A stretch of DNA of 28,160 nucleotides from MAG-121220-bin8 sp965655865. Lineage in GTDB: Bacteria > Bacteroidota > Bacteroidia > Flavobacteriales > Flavobacteriaceae. The notes under the pieces were generated by a model. That model saw nothing but the letters and a program-made list of their open reading frames with translations, was not told the DNA's origin and ran no database searches. The DNA lies in contig CBFHJJ010000019.1 of assembly GCA_965655865.1 (NCBI GenBank), positions 1 to 28,160 on the forward strand, read 5' to 3'. Position 1 is the first letter of the stretch. Each line of letters begins with the position of its first letter. Made by a program: the position numbers and the translations under genes. Positions 16,601 to 24,486 of this stretch are shown here, piece after piece.

Positions 16601-16987
16601 TTCGGGATATGTGACTATTAATTTTTTTAAAGTATTTGAACTTAGGTTTCTAATTAATTCTGTTCTTAAAAAAATACTTTGAGAGTTAGTTTTTTTAAAA
16701 TCATTTTCTCTGTTATAACTGCTTGGAAAAAAATATAATTGTTTTTCATCAATTAGTCCCTCTAGATCATTAAAATGATATCCAGCTGATTCTTTATTTT
16801 CTAAAACCCAGTAAATATTTTTATTTGAATTAGTAAACAAACTATTTATTAAAAAGGATTTGGAAGATCCGTGAAGGCCTTTTAAAAAAATATTTGTTTC
16901 AGAATTGTCAATAGAAGTTTGAAGTTTCTGAAGATTCAGAGACTTAATTTTTTTTGTAAAATGTGGAGAATTATCCCCTTTTTTCAT
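13670..16987 (-). CDS. mfd: Transcription-repair coupling factor
   Basis: This protein of about 1105 residues releases RNA polymerase stalled at DNA lesions and recruits UvrA. The N-terminal UvrB-like module retains only a degenerate P-loop (GLHGSSKS). The RNA-polymerase-interacting domain follows, with LEIGDYVTHIDHGIGVF. The RecG-like translocase has Walker A GDVGFGKT at 577-584, DEEQ at 678-681, LTATPIPRTLQ and MRGRVGRS. A C-terminal TRCF domain completes a normal length. An ATG 13 codons upstream (17026) would add a hydrophobic stretch unlike the family N-terminus, so I prefer 16987, though 17026 cannot be excluded. A near-match -7 box (GATATTTG) lies just upstream of 16987. The gene is divergent from the GNAT gene. 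Confidence 0.95.
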   Translation of the reverse strand: MKKGDNSPHFTKKIKSLNLQKLQTSIDNSETNIFLKGLHGSSKSFLINSLFTNSNKNIYWVLENKESAGYHFNDLEGLIDEKQLYFFPSSYNRENDFKKTNSQSIFLRTELIRNLSSNTLKKLIVTYPEAIFEKIIIKKDIKKRFLKIKTGDLISLESFNEKLFDLEFNREDFVVEPGDFSVRGGIVDVFSFSNNKPFRIEFFGDEIESIRTFDIETQISNDTLKSIEILGDLENKEIDYERENIFKFIEDNSIIVTENIDLLKDSLSNSFEKVTSNSNDKINLDKLFYSGELLNQDISKLSVIELNKIGNNTINTQFNISPQPAFNKKFKLLIENISEYYNKEYSVKIFCSSKTQIKRFKDIFELNKIDFDPILIEKAIYKGFINHDQKEVCYSDHEIFERYHKFKIKSGFETKKRVNLNELKQLEIGDYVTHIDHGIGVFGGLKKIDVNGKIQEAIKLTYGDRDTLYVSIHLIHKVCKYNGKDGTKPKIYKLGSGAWKKVKLKAKKRVKEVAFNLIEAYAKRKLKKGFQYGTDSSMQHELEASFIYEDTPDQIKSTVAIKKDMESLQPMDRLICGDVGFGKTEIAIRAAFKAIDNNKQVAVLVPTTVLAFQHFKTFSNRLKDFPVTVDYLNRFRTTKEKNLIIDELSEGKIDIVIGTHQLVNNKINFKNLGLLIVDEEQKFGVSVKEKIRSLKENIDVLTLTATPIPRTLQYSLMSARDLSIINTPPQNRFPIESSVISFNEDIIKDAVNFEINRGGQVFFVHNRIENIQEIRALISRLVPSADIAIVHGRLDGKKLEKTMLDFIDGKYDVLVSTTIIESGLDVPNANTIFINNSQNFGLSDLHQMRGRVGRSNKKAFCYFITAPLLSMTKEARKRIEAIEQHTELGSGFHIAMKDLEIRGAGDLLGAEQSGFINDIGFETYQKILREAVEELKNKEFEDLFENESNDSYKLSNFKIDTDLEILFPDNYINNVKVRLNQYQKLSAIYNLEELTKFTTELEDRFGKLPSQSLDLIKTIELKLLAIQNGFEKLILKNEKMICQFISNKEDKFYYSGEFGKILQTIQNNQNICQLKEKKSINGERLLLVFQEINSIEKAIKCLEIF

Positions 16988-17029
16988 TCTCACAAATATC
17001 ATTAAAATTGTTATACTTTTTATCATTTA

Positions 17030-17059
17030 TTGAATATTAAATTCATTAGTTTAACTTTG
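17030..17059 (+). promoter_or_regulatory. Promoter for the GNAT-aspartate kinase pair
   Basis: TTG (17030-17032), a 19-base spacer and TAACTTTG (17052-17059) fit the Bacteroidota -33/-7 pattern. The start codon at 17069 lies 9 bases after the -7 box, again implying a very short or absent leader. Confidence 0.6.
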
Positions 17060-17068
17060 ATTTTTATT

Positions 17069-17548
17069 ATGAATATTCAAATAAGAAAGGCAAAAAAAGA
17101 TGACATGAAACATGTCATTAAATTAATAAACGAATTAGCTGTTTTTGAAAAAGAACCAAACGCAGTAGTAATATCATCTGATGATTTAGTCAAAGATGGG
17201 TTTGGAGATAGCCCATTGTTTTCATGTTTTGTAGCCTTAGTAAATGATGAAATTTCAGGAATGTGCTTAGGGTATCCTAGGTATTCAACATGGAAGGGTC
17301 CGACTATGCATTTAGAAGACTTGATAGTTACAAAAAAAATGAGAGGTAAGGGAATTGGGTTTGCATTATTTGCTCATTTTATAAAATTTTCTCATTTAAA
17401 AAATGTTAGAAGAATAGAGTGGGCAGTTTTAGACTGGAATATTGATGCCATTAATTTTTACAAAAAAAACGGAGCTTATGTTTCAAAAGAATGGCAAATT
17501 GCACAAATGAATGAATCTGCGATTCAAAATTTTATTAATAAAAAATGA
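17069..17548 (+). CDS. GNAT-family N-acetyltransferase
   Basis: This 159-residue protein has the GNAT fold. IQIRKAKKDDM starts the first strand, and HLEDLIVTKKMRGKGIG (81-97) forms the acetyl-CoA-binding region with RGKGIG as pyrophosphate loop. WAVLDWNIDAINFYKKNGA is the conserved C-terminal segment. The LEDLIV strand and overall length resemble spermidine/diamine acetyltransferase-like members, so a small amine acceptor is plausible, but the substrate cannot be told from sequence. I chose ATG 17069 over the in-frame TTG at 17030, which coincides with the -33 element. Its stop codon overlaps the aspartate kinase start by 4 bases (ATGA), indicating translational coupling. Confidence 0.88.
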   Translation: MNIQIRKAKKDDMKHVIKLINELAVFEKEPNAVVISSDDLVKDGFGDSPLFSCFVALVNDEISGMCLGYPRYSTWKGPTMHLEDLIVTKKMRGKGIGFALFAHFIKFSHLKNVRRIEWAVLDWNIDAINFYKKNGAYVSKEWQIAQMNESAIQNFINKK

Positions 17549-18795
17549 GAATATACAAATTTGGTGGAGCCTCGGTAAAAGATGCTAATGGAGTAAAAAA
17601 TTTAATTACCATATTAAATACTTTAGGATCTGAAAAGACTCTTATAGTTGTTTCTGCTATGGGGAAGACTACAAATTCTTTGGAGTTAGTAGTAAAAAAC
17701 TATTTTGATAATAAAGAAGAACTACAGTACTCCATAAACGAGGTTTTTACTTTTCACAATAAAATATTAAATGATTTATTTAATGATAACAAGCATCAAA
17801 TATTTTCTGACGTTAAAGAAATTTTAGAAAATTTAAGGATTTTTTTAAAAAGAAATAAATCTCCTGACTATTCATTTGTTTACGATCAAGTTGTGATTTT
17901 TGGTGAAATTTTATCAACAAAAATTATAAATTCTTATTTAAATCATTCTAATATTAGATGTAATTGGTTAGATGCAAGAACATTAATTAAAACAGATTCA
18001 AAGTATAGAGATGCAAATCTAAATTGGGAGATTACTAAAAATTCAATATCAGACGGAGTCAATACTAAACTATTAAATATTACTCAGGGTTTCATAGCTA
18101 GTGATTCAAACAATTTTAGTACAACTCTTGGAAGGGAAGGATCTGATTATACAGCCGCAATTTTTGCTTACTGTCTTAATGCAGAATCTGTTACAATTTG
18201 GAAAGATGTTCCAGGTGTTTTAAATGCTGACCCTAGAGTTTTTAAAAAGCCTCAATTACTAAATAAAATTTCTTACACTGAGGCAATAGAACTTGCTTTT
18301 TACGGAGCTTCCGTTATTCATCCAAAAACATTGCAACCATTACAGAAAAAAGAAATACCATTATATGTCAAATCATTTTTAAATCCCAAAGGTAATGGAA
18401 CGGCAATTTCTAGAGGAACCAAAATAGATCCATTAATACCCTGTTTTATTGTTCAAAGAAACTTGAATCTGTTAAAACTTTCCTCTTTAGATTTTTCTTT
18501 TATAGTTGAGGAAAATATTAGTGATATTTTTCAAATTTTACATGAAAATAAAATGAAGGTAGATTTGATACAAAATTCTGCTATTAGCTTTTCTGTGTGC
18601 GTATATGACAAATACTTCAGATTAAAGGAACTACTTTCTATACTGAAAGCTACCTTTAAAGTTGAATGTACAGAAAATGTTAGTTTATTTACAATAAGAC
18701 ATTTTAACGAAAATTCGTCTGATGAAATTTTGAAAAACAATAAACTTTTGTTGGAGCAAAGAACCAATGAAACACTACAATTAGTAGTTTCTTAG
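17545..18795 (+). CDS. lysC: Aspartate kinase
   Basis: This 416-residue enzyme phosphorylates aspartate, the first step towards lysine, threonine, methionine and cell-wall diaminopimelate. The N-terminal kinase motif is KFGGASV (5-11). The substrate and nucleotide segments are TTLGREGSDYTAA (from 193) and WKDVPGVLNADPRV (from 219). YGASVIHPKTLQP closes the kinase domain. The C-terminal 120 or so residues form ACT-type regulatory domains, so feedback inhibition by an end product is likely. It is a monofunctional form, not fused to homoserine dehydrogenase. It overlaps the GNAT gene by 4 bases at its start and the convergent arsC-type gene by 4 bases at its end. Confidence 0.94.
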   Translation: MRIYKFGGASVKDANGVKNLITILNTLGSEKTLIVVSAMGKTTNSLELVVKNYFDNKEELQYSINEVFTFHNKILNDLFNDNKHQIFSDVKEILENLRIFLKRNKSPDYSFVYDQVVIFGEILSTKIINSYLNHSNIRCNWLDARTLIKTDSKYRDANLNWEITKNSISDGVNTKLLNITQGFIASDSNNFSTTLGREGSDYTAAIFAYCLNAESVTIWKDVPGVLNADPRVFKKPQLLNKISYTEAIELAFYGASVIHPKTLQPLQKKEIPLYVKSFLNPKGNGTAISRGTKIDPLIPCFIVQRNLNLLKLSSLDFSFIVEENISDIFQILHENKMKVDLIQNSAISFSVCVYDKYFRLKELLSILKATFKVECTENVSLFTIRHFNENSSDEILKNNKLLLEQRTNETLQLVVS

Positions 18796-19208
18796 TTTAT
18801 ATATTTATTATAAAATTCGATAGAGAAGTTTTTTATTTCATCTCTACATTTGTCAAAATCTTTCTGTGGATTACTTGAATTTTTAATTTTTGAAGGGTCA
18901 AAAAAGTTTTTGTGAATTCTTAAAGCATGTTTTGAAGGAATATTAGGACAGCTTTCGTTAGCATGGTCACAGACAGTTATAATGTAATCAAAGTTTATAT
19001 CAGAATACTCATTTACGTTATTTGAAGTATGTGTGCTAATGTCAATATCGTCTCTTAGCATAGTCTTTACAGCATTAGGATTTAATCCATGTGTTTCTAT
19101 TCCAGCGCTGTAAATTATACATTTATTTTTAGATAATTTTTTAAAATAACCATGGGCAATTTGACTTCTACATGAATTTCCTGTACACAGTATTAATATG
19201 TTTTTCAT
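18792..19208 (-). CDS. arsC: ArsC-type arsenate reductase / low-molecular-weight phosphatase family protein
   Basis: This 138-residue protein has the phosphatase loop CTGNSCRS, with Cys8 and Arg14, near its start. It has the acidic residue D104 in FFDPSK and two further cysteines, C80 and C87, in VCDHANESCP. That three-cysteine arrangement is the one used by thioredoxin-coupled arsenate reductases. It should reduce arsenate to arsenite in the cytosol, although a phosphatase role is not excluded. No arsR regulator or arsenite exporter is next to it; it sits last in the minus-strand housekeeping run, 3 bases after the 2-hydroxyacid dehydrogenase gene. Confidence 0.85.
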   Translation of the reverse strand: MKNILILCTGNSCRSQIAHGYFKKLSKNKCIIYSAGIETHGLNPNAVKTMLRDDIDISTHTSNNVNEYSDINFDYIITVCDHANESCPNIPSKHALRIHKNFFDPSKIKNSSNPQKDFDKCRDEIKNFSIEFYNKYIN

Positions 19209-19211
19209 CTA

Positions 19212-20141
19212 TTAAATAAGGTTTTTAATTTTTTCTAGGGCTACTTTTACAAGCCCTATTTTACTTTCATGAGTCCATCCAGCGATATGAGGAGTTAATA
19301 TTATATTACTAGAATTATTTAAATAGTTTAAACTAGATTGTTCATTTTCATTAATAGAAAGTTTTTCAAATGATTTTTTCTCAAACTCTATTACATCTAA
19401 ACCAGCACCCAAAACTTTTCCACTTTTTAATCCCTTTATCAAATCATCAATTATTACACAATTTCCTCTAGAAGTGTTTATTAACCAAAATGGTTTAGTA
19501 CAAGACTTAATGAAATTCTTGTCAATTATTCCAATAGATTCCTTTGTAATTGAGGTGTGAAGACTAATTATATCGGAATTAGCCTTTAGGTGATTTAATG
19601 AAACTGGATTTGCATAATTATCTTTTTTAATTTTTTTAATATCATAGAAGATAGTATTTACATCTAAGCCCTTTAGTTTTTTAGCAAAACTTTTTCCTGT
19701 ATTTCCGTAGCCAATAAGCCCAACGGTTTTGTCTTTTAACTCAATACCCCTGTTAGATTCCCTATTCCAAATTCCTTTCTGAACTTCATTATTACTGGAA
19801 TTTATATTATTTAAAAGGGATAAAAGTAGACCTAGAGCATGTTCTCCAACAGCATTAGAATTGCCCTCAGGTGTTGAAATTATTTGTATTCCTTTTTGTT
19901 TAGCATAATCAACATCAATATTTTCTATTCCTGATCCAATTCTTGCAATGAATTTTAAATTCTTACACTTGTCAATAAAATCCTTATCAATTGAAATTCT
20001 ACTTCTTATAATAATCCCTAAATAATCATTTAAATTCAAGTCTGATTTTGAACTATCAAAATCGAAATGATTTTTAAAACCAATTTTTTCTAATTCTTTT
20101 TCAAGAAAAGGATGGGTAGTATCTAAATGAAGAATTTTCAT
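19212..20141 (-). CDS. D-isomer-specific 2-hydroxyacid dehydrogenase
   Basis: This 309-residue NAD-dependent enzyme interconverts a 2-hydroxyacid and its 2-oxoacid. ARIGSGIENID lies in the substrate domain. The nucleotide-binding motif is GLIGYGNTG (141-149). The catalytic set is visible as R225 in NTSRG, E252/E254 in LDVIEFE, and H285 in TPHIAGW. It is phosphoglycerate-dehydrogenase-like but has no C-terminal ACT domain, so serine synthesis is possible and not proven. The gene lies 2 bases downstream of mgtE and 3 bases upstream of the arsC-type gene, clearly within the same transcription unit. Confidence 0.9.
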   Translation of the reverse strand: MKILHLDTTHPFLEKELEKIGFKNHFDFDSSKSDLNLNDYLGIIIRSRISIDKDFIDKCKNLKFIARIGSGIENIDVDYAKQKGIQIISTPEGNSNAVGEHALGLLLSLLNNINSSNNEVQKGIWNRESNRGIELKDKTVGLIGYGNTGKSFAKKLKGLDVNTIFYDIKKIKKDNYANPVSLNHLKANSDIISLHTSITKESIGIIDKNFIKSCTKPFWLINTSRGNCVIIDDLIKGLKSGKVLGAGLDVIEFEKKSFEKLSINENEQSSLNYLNNSSNIILTPHIAGWTHESKIGLVKVALEKIKNLI

Positions 20142-20143
20142 TT

Positions 20144-21502
20144 TTAGAATCCTAATATAATTTTTGCAATGTAGAAAAACAGAAAAATTCCAAAAATATC
20201 ATTACTTGTAGTGATAAAAGGTCCAGTTGCAATAGCAGGATCAATACCTTTTTTTTCTAAAAGTATAGGAATTGATGTGCCAATTAATGCTGCAACAACA
20301 ATAACACAAAGCATAGAAAGTGAAATAGTTATACTAAGTTCAATAGGAAGTTTAGTTGCAAAGCCAAATAAAATTGTTAAAATTCCTAAAATAATACCGT
20401 TTATTAAACTCAGTCCAAGTTCTTTTAATAATCTATTCACTAAACTGCCTTTTACAATGTCATTTGCTAAACCTTGAACTATAATAGCTGAAGATTGAAC
20501 TCCGACATTTCCCGCCATTGCGGCAATAAGTGGAGTAAAGAAAAATAGAGTTTTATAGCTAGGGTGGTTCATTACTTCTTCAAAACCTTCTAATATAAAA
20601 ACACTACCAAGCCCACCAATTAAACCTAGAAATAGCCAGGGTAATCTTGCTTTAGTAAGCTCAATAATTGAATCGTCTGCTTCAACATCACCTTGGACAC
20701 CAGCTGCAAGTAAATAATCTTCTTCGGCTTCTTCTTTTATAAAGTCGACAATATCATCAATTGTTATTCTTCCCACTAATTGTTTTTTATTATCGATAAC
20801 AGGAATAGCTTCAAGATCGTATTTAGACATTATTTTTGCCACCTCTTCTCCATCATCATAAACATTAACTGAATCAACTTTTGGAATATAAATGTCTTTA
20901 ATTAAATTTTTAGCTGGAGAGGTTATTAAATCTTTTAAAGATAATCTTCCAATTAATTTTTGTTTGTCATCAACAACGTAAATTGAATGTACTCTAGTAA
21001 CATTTTCACCTTGCTTTTTTATTTCTTTTAAACATTTTGTTATAGACCAATTTTCATTAGCTTGAACTAATTCTTTAGCCATTAACCCACCGGCAGAATC
21101 CTCCTCATATGATAACAGTTCTTTTAAATCATCCGCTAAATTATCGTCACTTATTTCAGAAATAACCTCTTCTTTTCTTTCATCTGAAAGTTCTCCTAAA
21201 ATATCAGCAGCATCATCACTATCTAACTCTTCTATTTCATCAGCTATTTCTTTAACCGAAAGAGCTTTAAGTATTTTTTCTCTAACATCCTCATCAAGTT
21301 CAGTAAGAATTTCTGAAGTCTTTTCACTATCAAATAATTTTATTAAATAAATTCCTTGCTGTTCATTTAATTCATTAATGATCTCTGCCATATCGGCAAA
21401 ATGAATGTCCTTTACAATCTTTTTAAGAGGGGTGTTTTTTTTTGCTAAAATTAGATCAGCAATTTTTTTTAAAAGTTTTTCGCTAAGTTGAAATGTTTCC
21501 AT
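20144..21502 (-). CDS. mgtE: MgtE magnesium transporter
   Basis: This 452-residue inner-membrane magnesium channel or transporter has the complete family layout. A helical, acidic MgtE N-domain spans about 1-130. A pair of CBS domains, about 138-258, acts as magnesium sensor. Five membrane segments follow from about 287. The conserved pore segment AGNVGVQ is at 330-336. The acidic EEAEEDYLLAAGV linker before the membrane part is also typical. I chose the ATG at 21502 over an in-frame TTG two codons upstream. The start lies inside the last 20 bases of ksgA, so translation is probably coupled. No magnesium riboswitch is visible or expected at this internal operon position. Confidence 0.94.
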   Translation of the reverse strand: METFQLSEKLLKKIADLILAKKNTPLKKIVKDIHFADMAEIINELNEQQGIYLIKLFDSEKTSEILTELDEDVREKILKALSVKEIADEIEELDSDDAADILGELSDERKEEVISEISDDNLADDLKELLSYEEDSAGGLMAKELVQANENWSITKCLKEIKKQGENVTRVHSIYVVDDKQKLIGRLSLKDLITSPAKNLIKDIYIPKVDSVNVYDDGEEVAKIMSKYDLEAIPVIDNKKQLVGRITIDDIVDFIKEEAEEDYLLAAGVQGDVEADDSIIELTKARLPWLFLGLIGGLGSVFILEGFEEVMNHPSYKTLFFFTPLIAAMAGNVGVQSSAIIVQGLANDIVKGSLVNRLLKELGLSLINGIILGILTILFGFATKLPIELSITISLSMLCVIVVAALIGTSIPILLEKKGIDPAIATGPFITTSNDIFGIFLFFYIAKIILGF

Positions 21503-22283
21503 TTGCAATAATATTAGTTAGATGCACAAAATCGTCAACACCTAAGGTTTCAGGACGCCTTCCAAAGATAACATCTTCTTTTATATTATTACTTAAATTA
21601 AAAATTTTTAGACTATTTCTTATTGTTTTTCTTCTTTGTTGAAATGAAGTTTTTACAATTTTAAAAAATAAATTTTCATCACAATTCAACGTTAGTTGAG
21701 TTTTTCGAGTTAGTTTGATCACTCCAGAATTCACTTTTGGAGGAGGGGTGAATTGAAAGGGATCTAAAGAAAACATAAATTCTGTTTTAAAGTAAGCTTG
21801 AACTAAAACAGAAATTATTCCATAAGTTTTAGAACCTGGTCCTTCACAGATTCTTTTAGCCACCTCTAATTGAAACATACCAACCAACGTATGGACAATG
21901 CTTCTATTTTCAATTGCTTTAAATATAATTTGCGAAGAAATATTGTAAGGAAAATTCCCAATTATTCCAATTGGGTTTTTGAAATTATTTAATTCTAATT
22001 TTAAAAAATCTTCCTCTATTATAGAATCTTTAATTAAGGGATAGTTTTCTTTTAAATATTTTACAGATTCACTATCAATTTCTACGAAATACGATTTTTT
22101 ATTAAAGCCGATAATATGTTGTGTTAGTATCCCCATCCCAGGACCAACTTCAATTATAGAATCTATATTTTCGGAGTCAATGCAGTCGACAATTTGTTTA
22201 GCAATATCTGAACTATTTAAAAAATGTTGGCCTAGTTTTTTTTTTGGTTTTACTAAATTATTGTTCGGTTTAAATTTCTTCAA
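21483..22283 (-). CDS. rsmA: 16S rRNA dimethyladenosine transferase KsgA/RsmA
   Basis: This 266-residue enzyme uses S-adenosylmethionine to dimethylate two adjacent adenines near the 3' end of 16S rRNA during small-subunit assembly. Evidence includes KKLGQHFL at the start of the fold, the SAM loop EVGPGMG (about 45-51), and the catalytic motif GNFPYN (109-114). QFTPPPKVNSGVI and SFQQRRKTIRN come in the C-terminal part. The start is TTG at 22283: upstream in this frame are two TAA codons and then only ATT ACA CAG GTT, and the next ATG lies in the SAM loop. The gene begins inside the last 14 bases of serS. Confidence 0.95.
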   Translation of the reverse strand: MKKFKPNNNLVKPKKKLGQHFLNSSDIAKQIVDCIDSENIDSIIEVGPGMGILTQHIIGFNKKSYFVEIDSESVKYLKENYPLIKDSIIEEDFLKLELNNFKNPIGIIGNFPYNISSQIIFKAIENRSIVHTLVGMFQLEVAKRICEGPGSKTYGIISVLVQAYFKTEFMFSLDPFQFTPPPKVNSGVIKLTRKTQLTLNCDENLFFKIVKTSFQQRRKTIRNSLKIFNLSNNIKEDVIFGRRPETLGVDDFVHLTNIIANGNIST

Positions 22284-23535
22284 AACCTGTGTAATTTATT
22301 AATGCTTTAGGGATTTTAATAGAACTTTCATCTTGAAAATTTTCCAATATACAAGCAACTATTCTTGGGAGAGCTAACGAACTTCCGTTTAATGTGTGTG
22401 CTAGATTTTTAGTTCCATTATTATCAATTCTTAATTTTAGTCTATTAGATTGAAAAGTTTCAAAGTTTGAAACTGAACTGACTTCAAGCCATTTTTTTTG
22501 TGCAGCTGAATAAACCTCAAAATCGTAAGTTAAGCAAGAAGTAAAGCCAAGATCACCTCCACAAAGTCTTAAAATTCTAAAAGGTAATTCAAGTTCAATT
22601 AAAATATTTTTCACATGTTCAACCATTAGGTTTAAAGCTTTATAAGATGTTTCAGGATTTTCAATTCTAACTATCTCAACTTTATCAAATTGATGTAATC
22701 TATTTAAGCCTCTAACGTGAGCACCATAACTACCCGCTTCTCTTCTAAAACATGGAGTGTAACTAGTTAAGCATATTGGAAGTTCTGATGACTTAACAAT
22801 TGTATTTCTAAATATGTTTGTAACAGGAACTTCAGCAGTAGGAATAAGATATAAGTTATCTTCATTGACATGATACATCTGACCTTCTTTATCAGGAAGT
22901 TGACCTGTGCCCATACCTGAGTCTTCATTTACTAAAATAGGAACCTGAATTTCTTTATATCCTGCTTCAGTATTTTTATCAATAAAATAGTTGATTAAGG
23001 CTCTTTGTAATTTTGCCCCCTTATCTTTATATACAGGAAAACCTGCCCCTGTTATTTTGTTGCCTAATTCAAAATCTATTATATCTTTTTTTGTTGCTAA
23101 ATCCCAATGAGGAAGAGCTTTTTCGTGCAAAACGGGAATTTCTCCATGAATAAAAACCTCTAGATTGTCTTCTTCATTAGATCCACTTGGCACAAGTTCG
23201 TTTGGAGTGTTTGGAATTTCTAATAGCAATGAATTTAATTCACTTGAAATACTTGAAAGTTTAAGAGATAAATCTTTACTCTTTGTTTTTAAATTTCCAG
23301 CCTTTTCCTTTAAAAGGGTTGCTTTTTCAATCTCACCAGACTTAAATAAACTACCAATATCTTTTGCTAATTTATTTGATTCTGAAAGAATATTGTCAAG
23401 ATTTGACTGAGTAGATCTTCTAAGTTTATCAGTTTCAATAATTGAAGTAAGTTTAGATTTAACGTCTATATTTCTTTTAGACATCAAAGAACTTATTTTG
23501 TCTGTATTTTTTATTATTTCAGAAACTAATAACAT
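22270..23535 (-). CDS. serS: Seryl-tRNA synthetase
   Basis: This 421-residue class II synthetase charges tRNA-Ser. Residues of about 1-110 form the antiparallel coiled-coil arm that contacts the long variable arm of tRNA-Ser. The catalytic core includes YLIPTAEVPVTN (substrate loop), FRREAGSYG (motif 2) and LNGSSLALPR (motif 3). The length is normal. The ATG at 23535 is the only sensible start and lies 18 bases after ribF ends. It overlaps ksgA by 14 bases at its 3' end. Confidence 0.97.
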   Translation of the reverse strand: MLLVSEIIKNTDKISSLMSKRNIDVKSKLTSIIETDKLRRSTQSNLDNILSESNKLAKDIGSLFKSGEIEKATLLKEKAGNLKTKSKDLSLKLSSISSELNSLLLEIPNTPNELVPSGSNEEDNLEVFIHGEIPVLHEKALPHWDLATKKDIIDFELGNKITGAGFPVYKDKGAKLQRALINYFIDKNTEAGYKEIQVPILVNEDSGMGTGQLPDKEGQMYHVNEDNLYLIPTAEVPVTNIFRNTIVKSSELPICLTSYTPCFRREAGSYGAHVRGLNRLHQFDKVEIVRIENPETSYKALNLMVEHVKNILIELELPFRILRLCGGDLGFTSCLTYDFEVYSAAQKKWLEVSSVSNFETFQSNRLKLRIDNNGTKNLAHTLNGSSLALPRIVACILENFQDESSIKIPKALINYTGFEEI

Positions 23536-23553
23536 TTTTTATTTTTTATAAAA

Positions 23554-24486
23554 TTAATCAATAATATCAATAATTGAATTACAATTGACTTTGTCTTTCT
23601 GGATTTGAGATTTTAATAGTTCTAATGAGTCAAACTTTATTTCGTCCCTAATGAATTGTTTAATACTAACAGTAATTTTTTTATTGTATAAATCACCTTC
23701 AAATTCAAAAAAGTTTACTTCAATAGTTTTAGAACTTTTATTTATGGTCGGTTTTATTCCAATATTCATCATTCCAAAATATTCATTATGATCTATAATA
23801 GATTGGATAAGGTAAACTCCATTTTTTGGAAGAAGTTTGTATTCTTCTTTTACTTCAATATTTGCTGTTGGAAATCCTAAAGTTCTTCCAATACTATTAC
23901 CCTGAACTATTCTACCTGACAAAGAAAAATCATATCCAAGATATTTTTTAGCTGTAGAAATGTTTCCTTCACTAATTGCTTTTCTAATTTTTGTAGAACT
24001 TATGGCTATGTTACTTATTTCTTCTGCTTTTATTTCAATTACTTTAAATCCGTATTTTTCACCGTATTCTTTTAAATCTGAAATATCTGCAGTTCTATTT
24101 TTCCCAAACTTGTGATCGTAGCCTATTAAAATTATTTTGGCGTTTAGTTTCTTAACAAGAACTTCCACTACGTATTTTTCAGGATCGAGCTCTGAAAAAC
24201 TTTTATCAAAAGGATGAATAATTAAGTTATCAACTTTAGAACTTTTTAAATGATCAGTTCTTTCTTTAACAGAATTTATGAGTTTTAATGGTTTATCTGG
24301 GTTTAATATCGTTCTTGGATGTGGAAAAAATGTAAGTACAGTAGATTCTAAATTATTTTCTATTGCTGAGTTAGTGAGTCTTTCTAACACTTTTTGATGC
24401 CCTAAATGAACTCCGTCAAACGTTCCGATTGTTAGAATCGTATTGTCTTTTGAATAAAATTCATTAATGTTATTGTAAATAGTCAT
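23554..24486 (-). CDS. ribF: Bifunctional riboflavin kinase / FAD synthetase
   Basis: This 310-residue enzyme turns riboflavin into FMN and then FAD. The N-terminal adenylyltransferase half has TIGTFDGVHLGH (19-30), the IGYDHKFGKN segment and ISSTKIR. The C-terminal flavokinase half has GRTLGFPTANI and NGVYLI, then GMMNIGIKPTI. Both halves are complete. The ATG at 24486 shares one base with the pth stop codon (TAATG), a classic stop-start coupling; the in-frame TTG two codons upstream is not needed. It is followed by serS after 18 bases. Confidence 0.95.
   Translation of the reverse strand: MTIYNNINEFYSKDNTILTIGTFDGVHLGHQKVLERLTNSAIENNLESTVLTFFPHPRTILNPDKPLKLINSVKERTDHLKSSKVDNLIIHPFDKSFSELDPEKYVVEVLVKKLNAKIILIGYDHKFGKNRTADISDLKEYGEKYGFKVIEIKAEEISNIAISSTKIRKAISEGNISTAKKYLGYDFSLSGRIVQGNSIGRTLGFPTANIEVKEEYKLLPKNGVYLIQSIIDHNEYFGMMNIGIKPTINKSSKTIEVNFFEFEGDLYNKKITVSIKQFIRDEIKFDSLELLKSQIQKDKVNCNSIIDIID

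Noticed and set aside
16988..17026. Extended N-terminus of Mfd from the ATG at 17026
   Set aside because: The added 13 residues are hydrophobic and unlike the family start; the ATG at 16987 gives a normal N-terminus, although the longer form cannot be ruled out from sequence alone.
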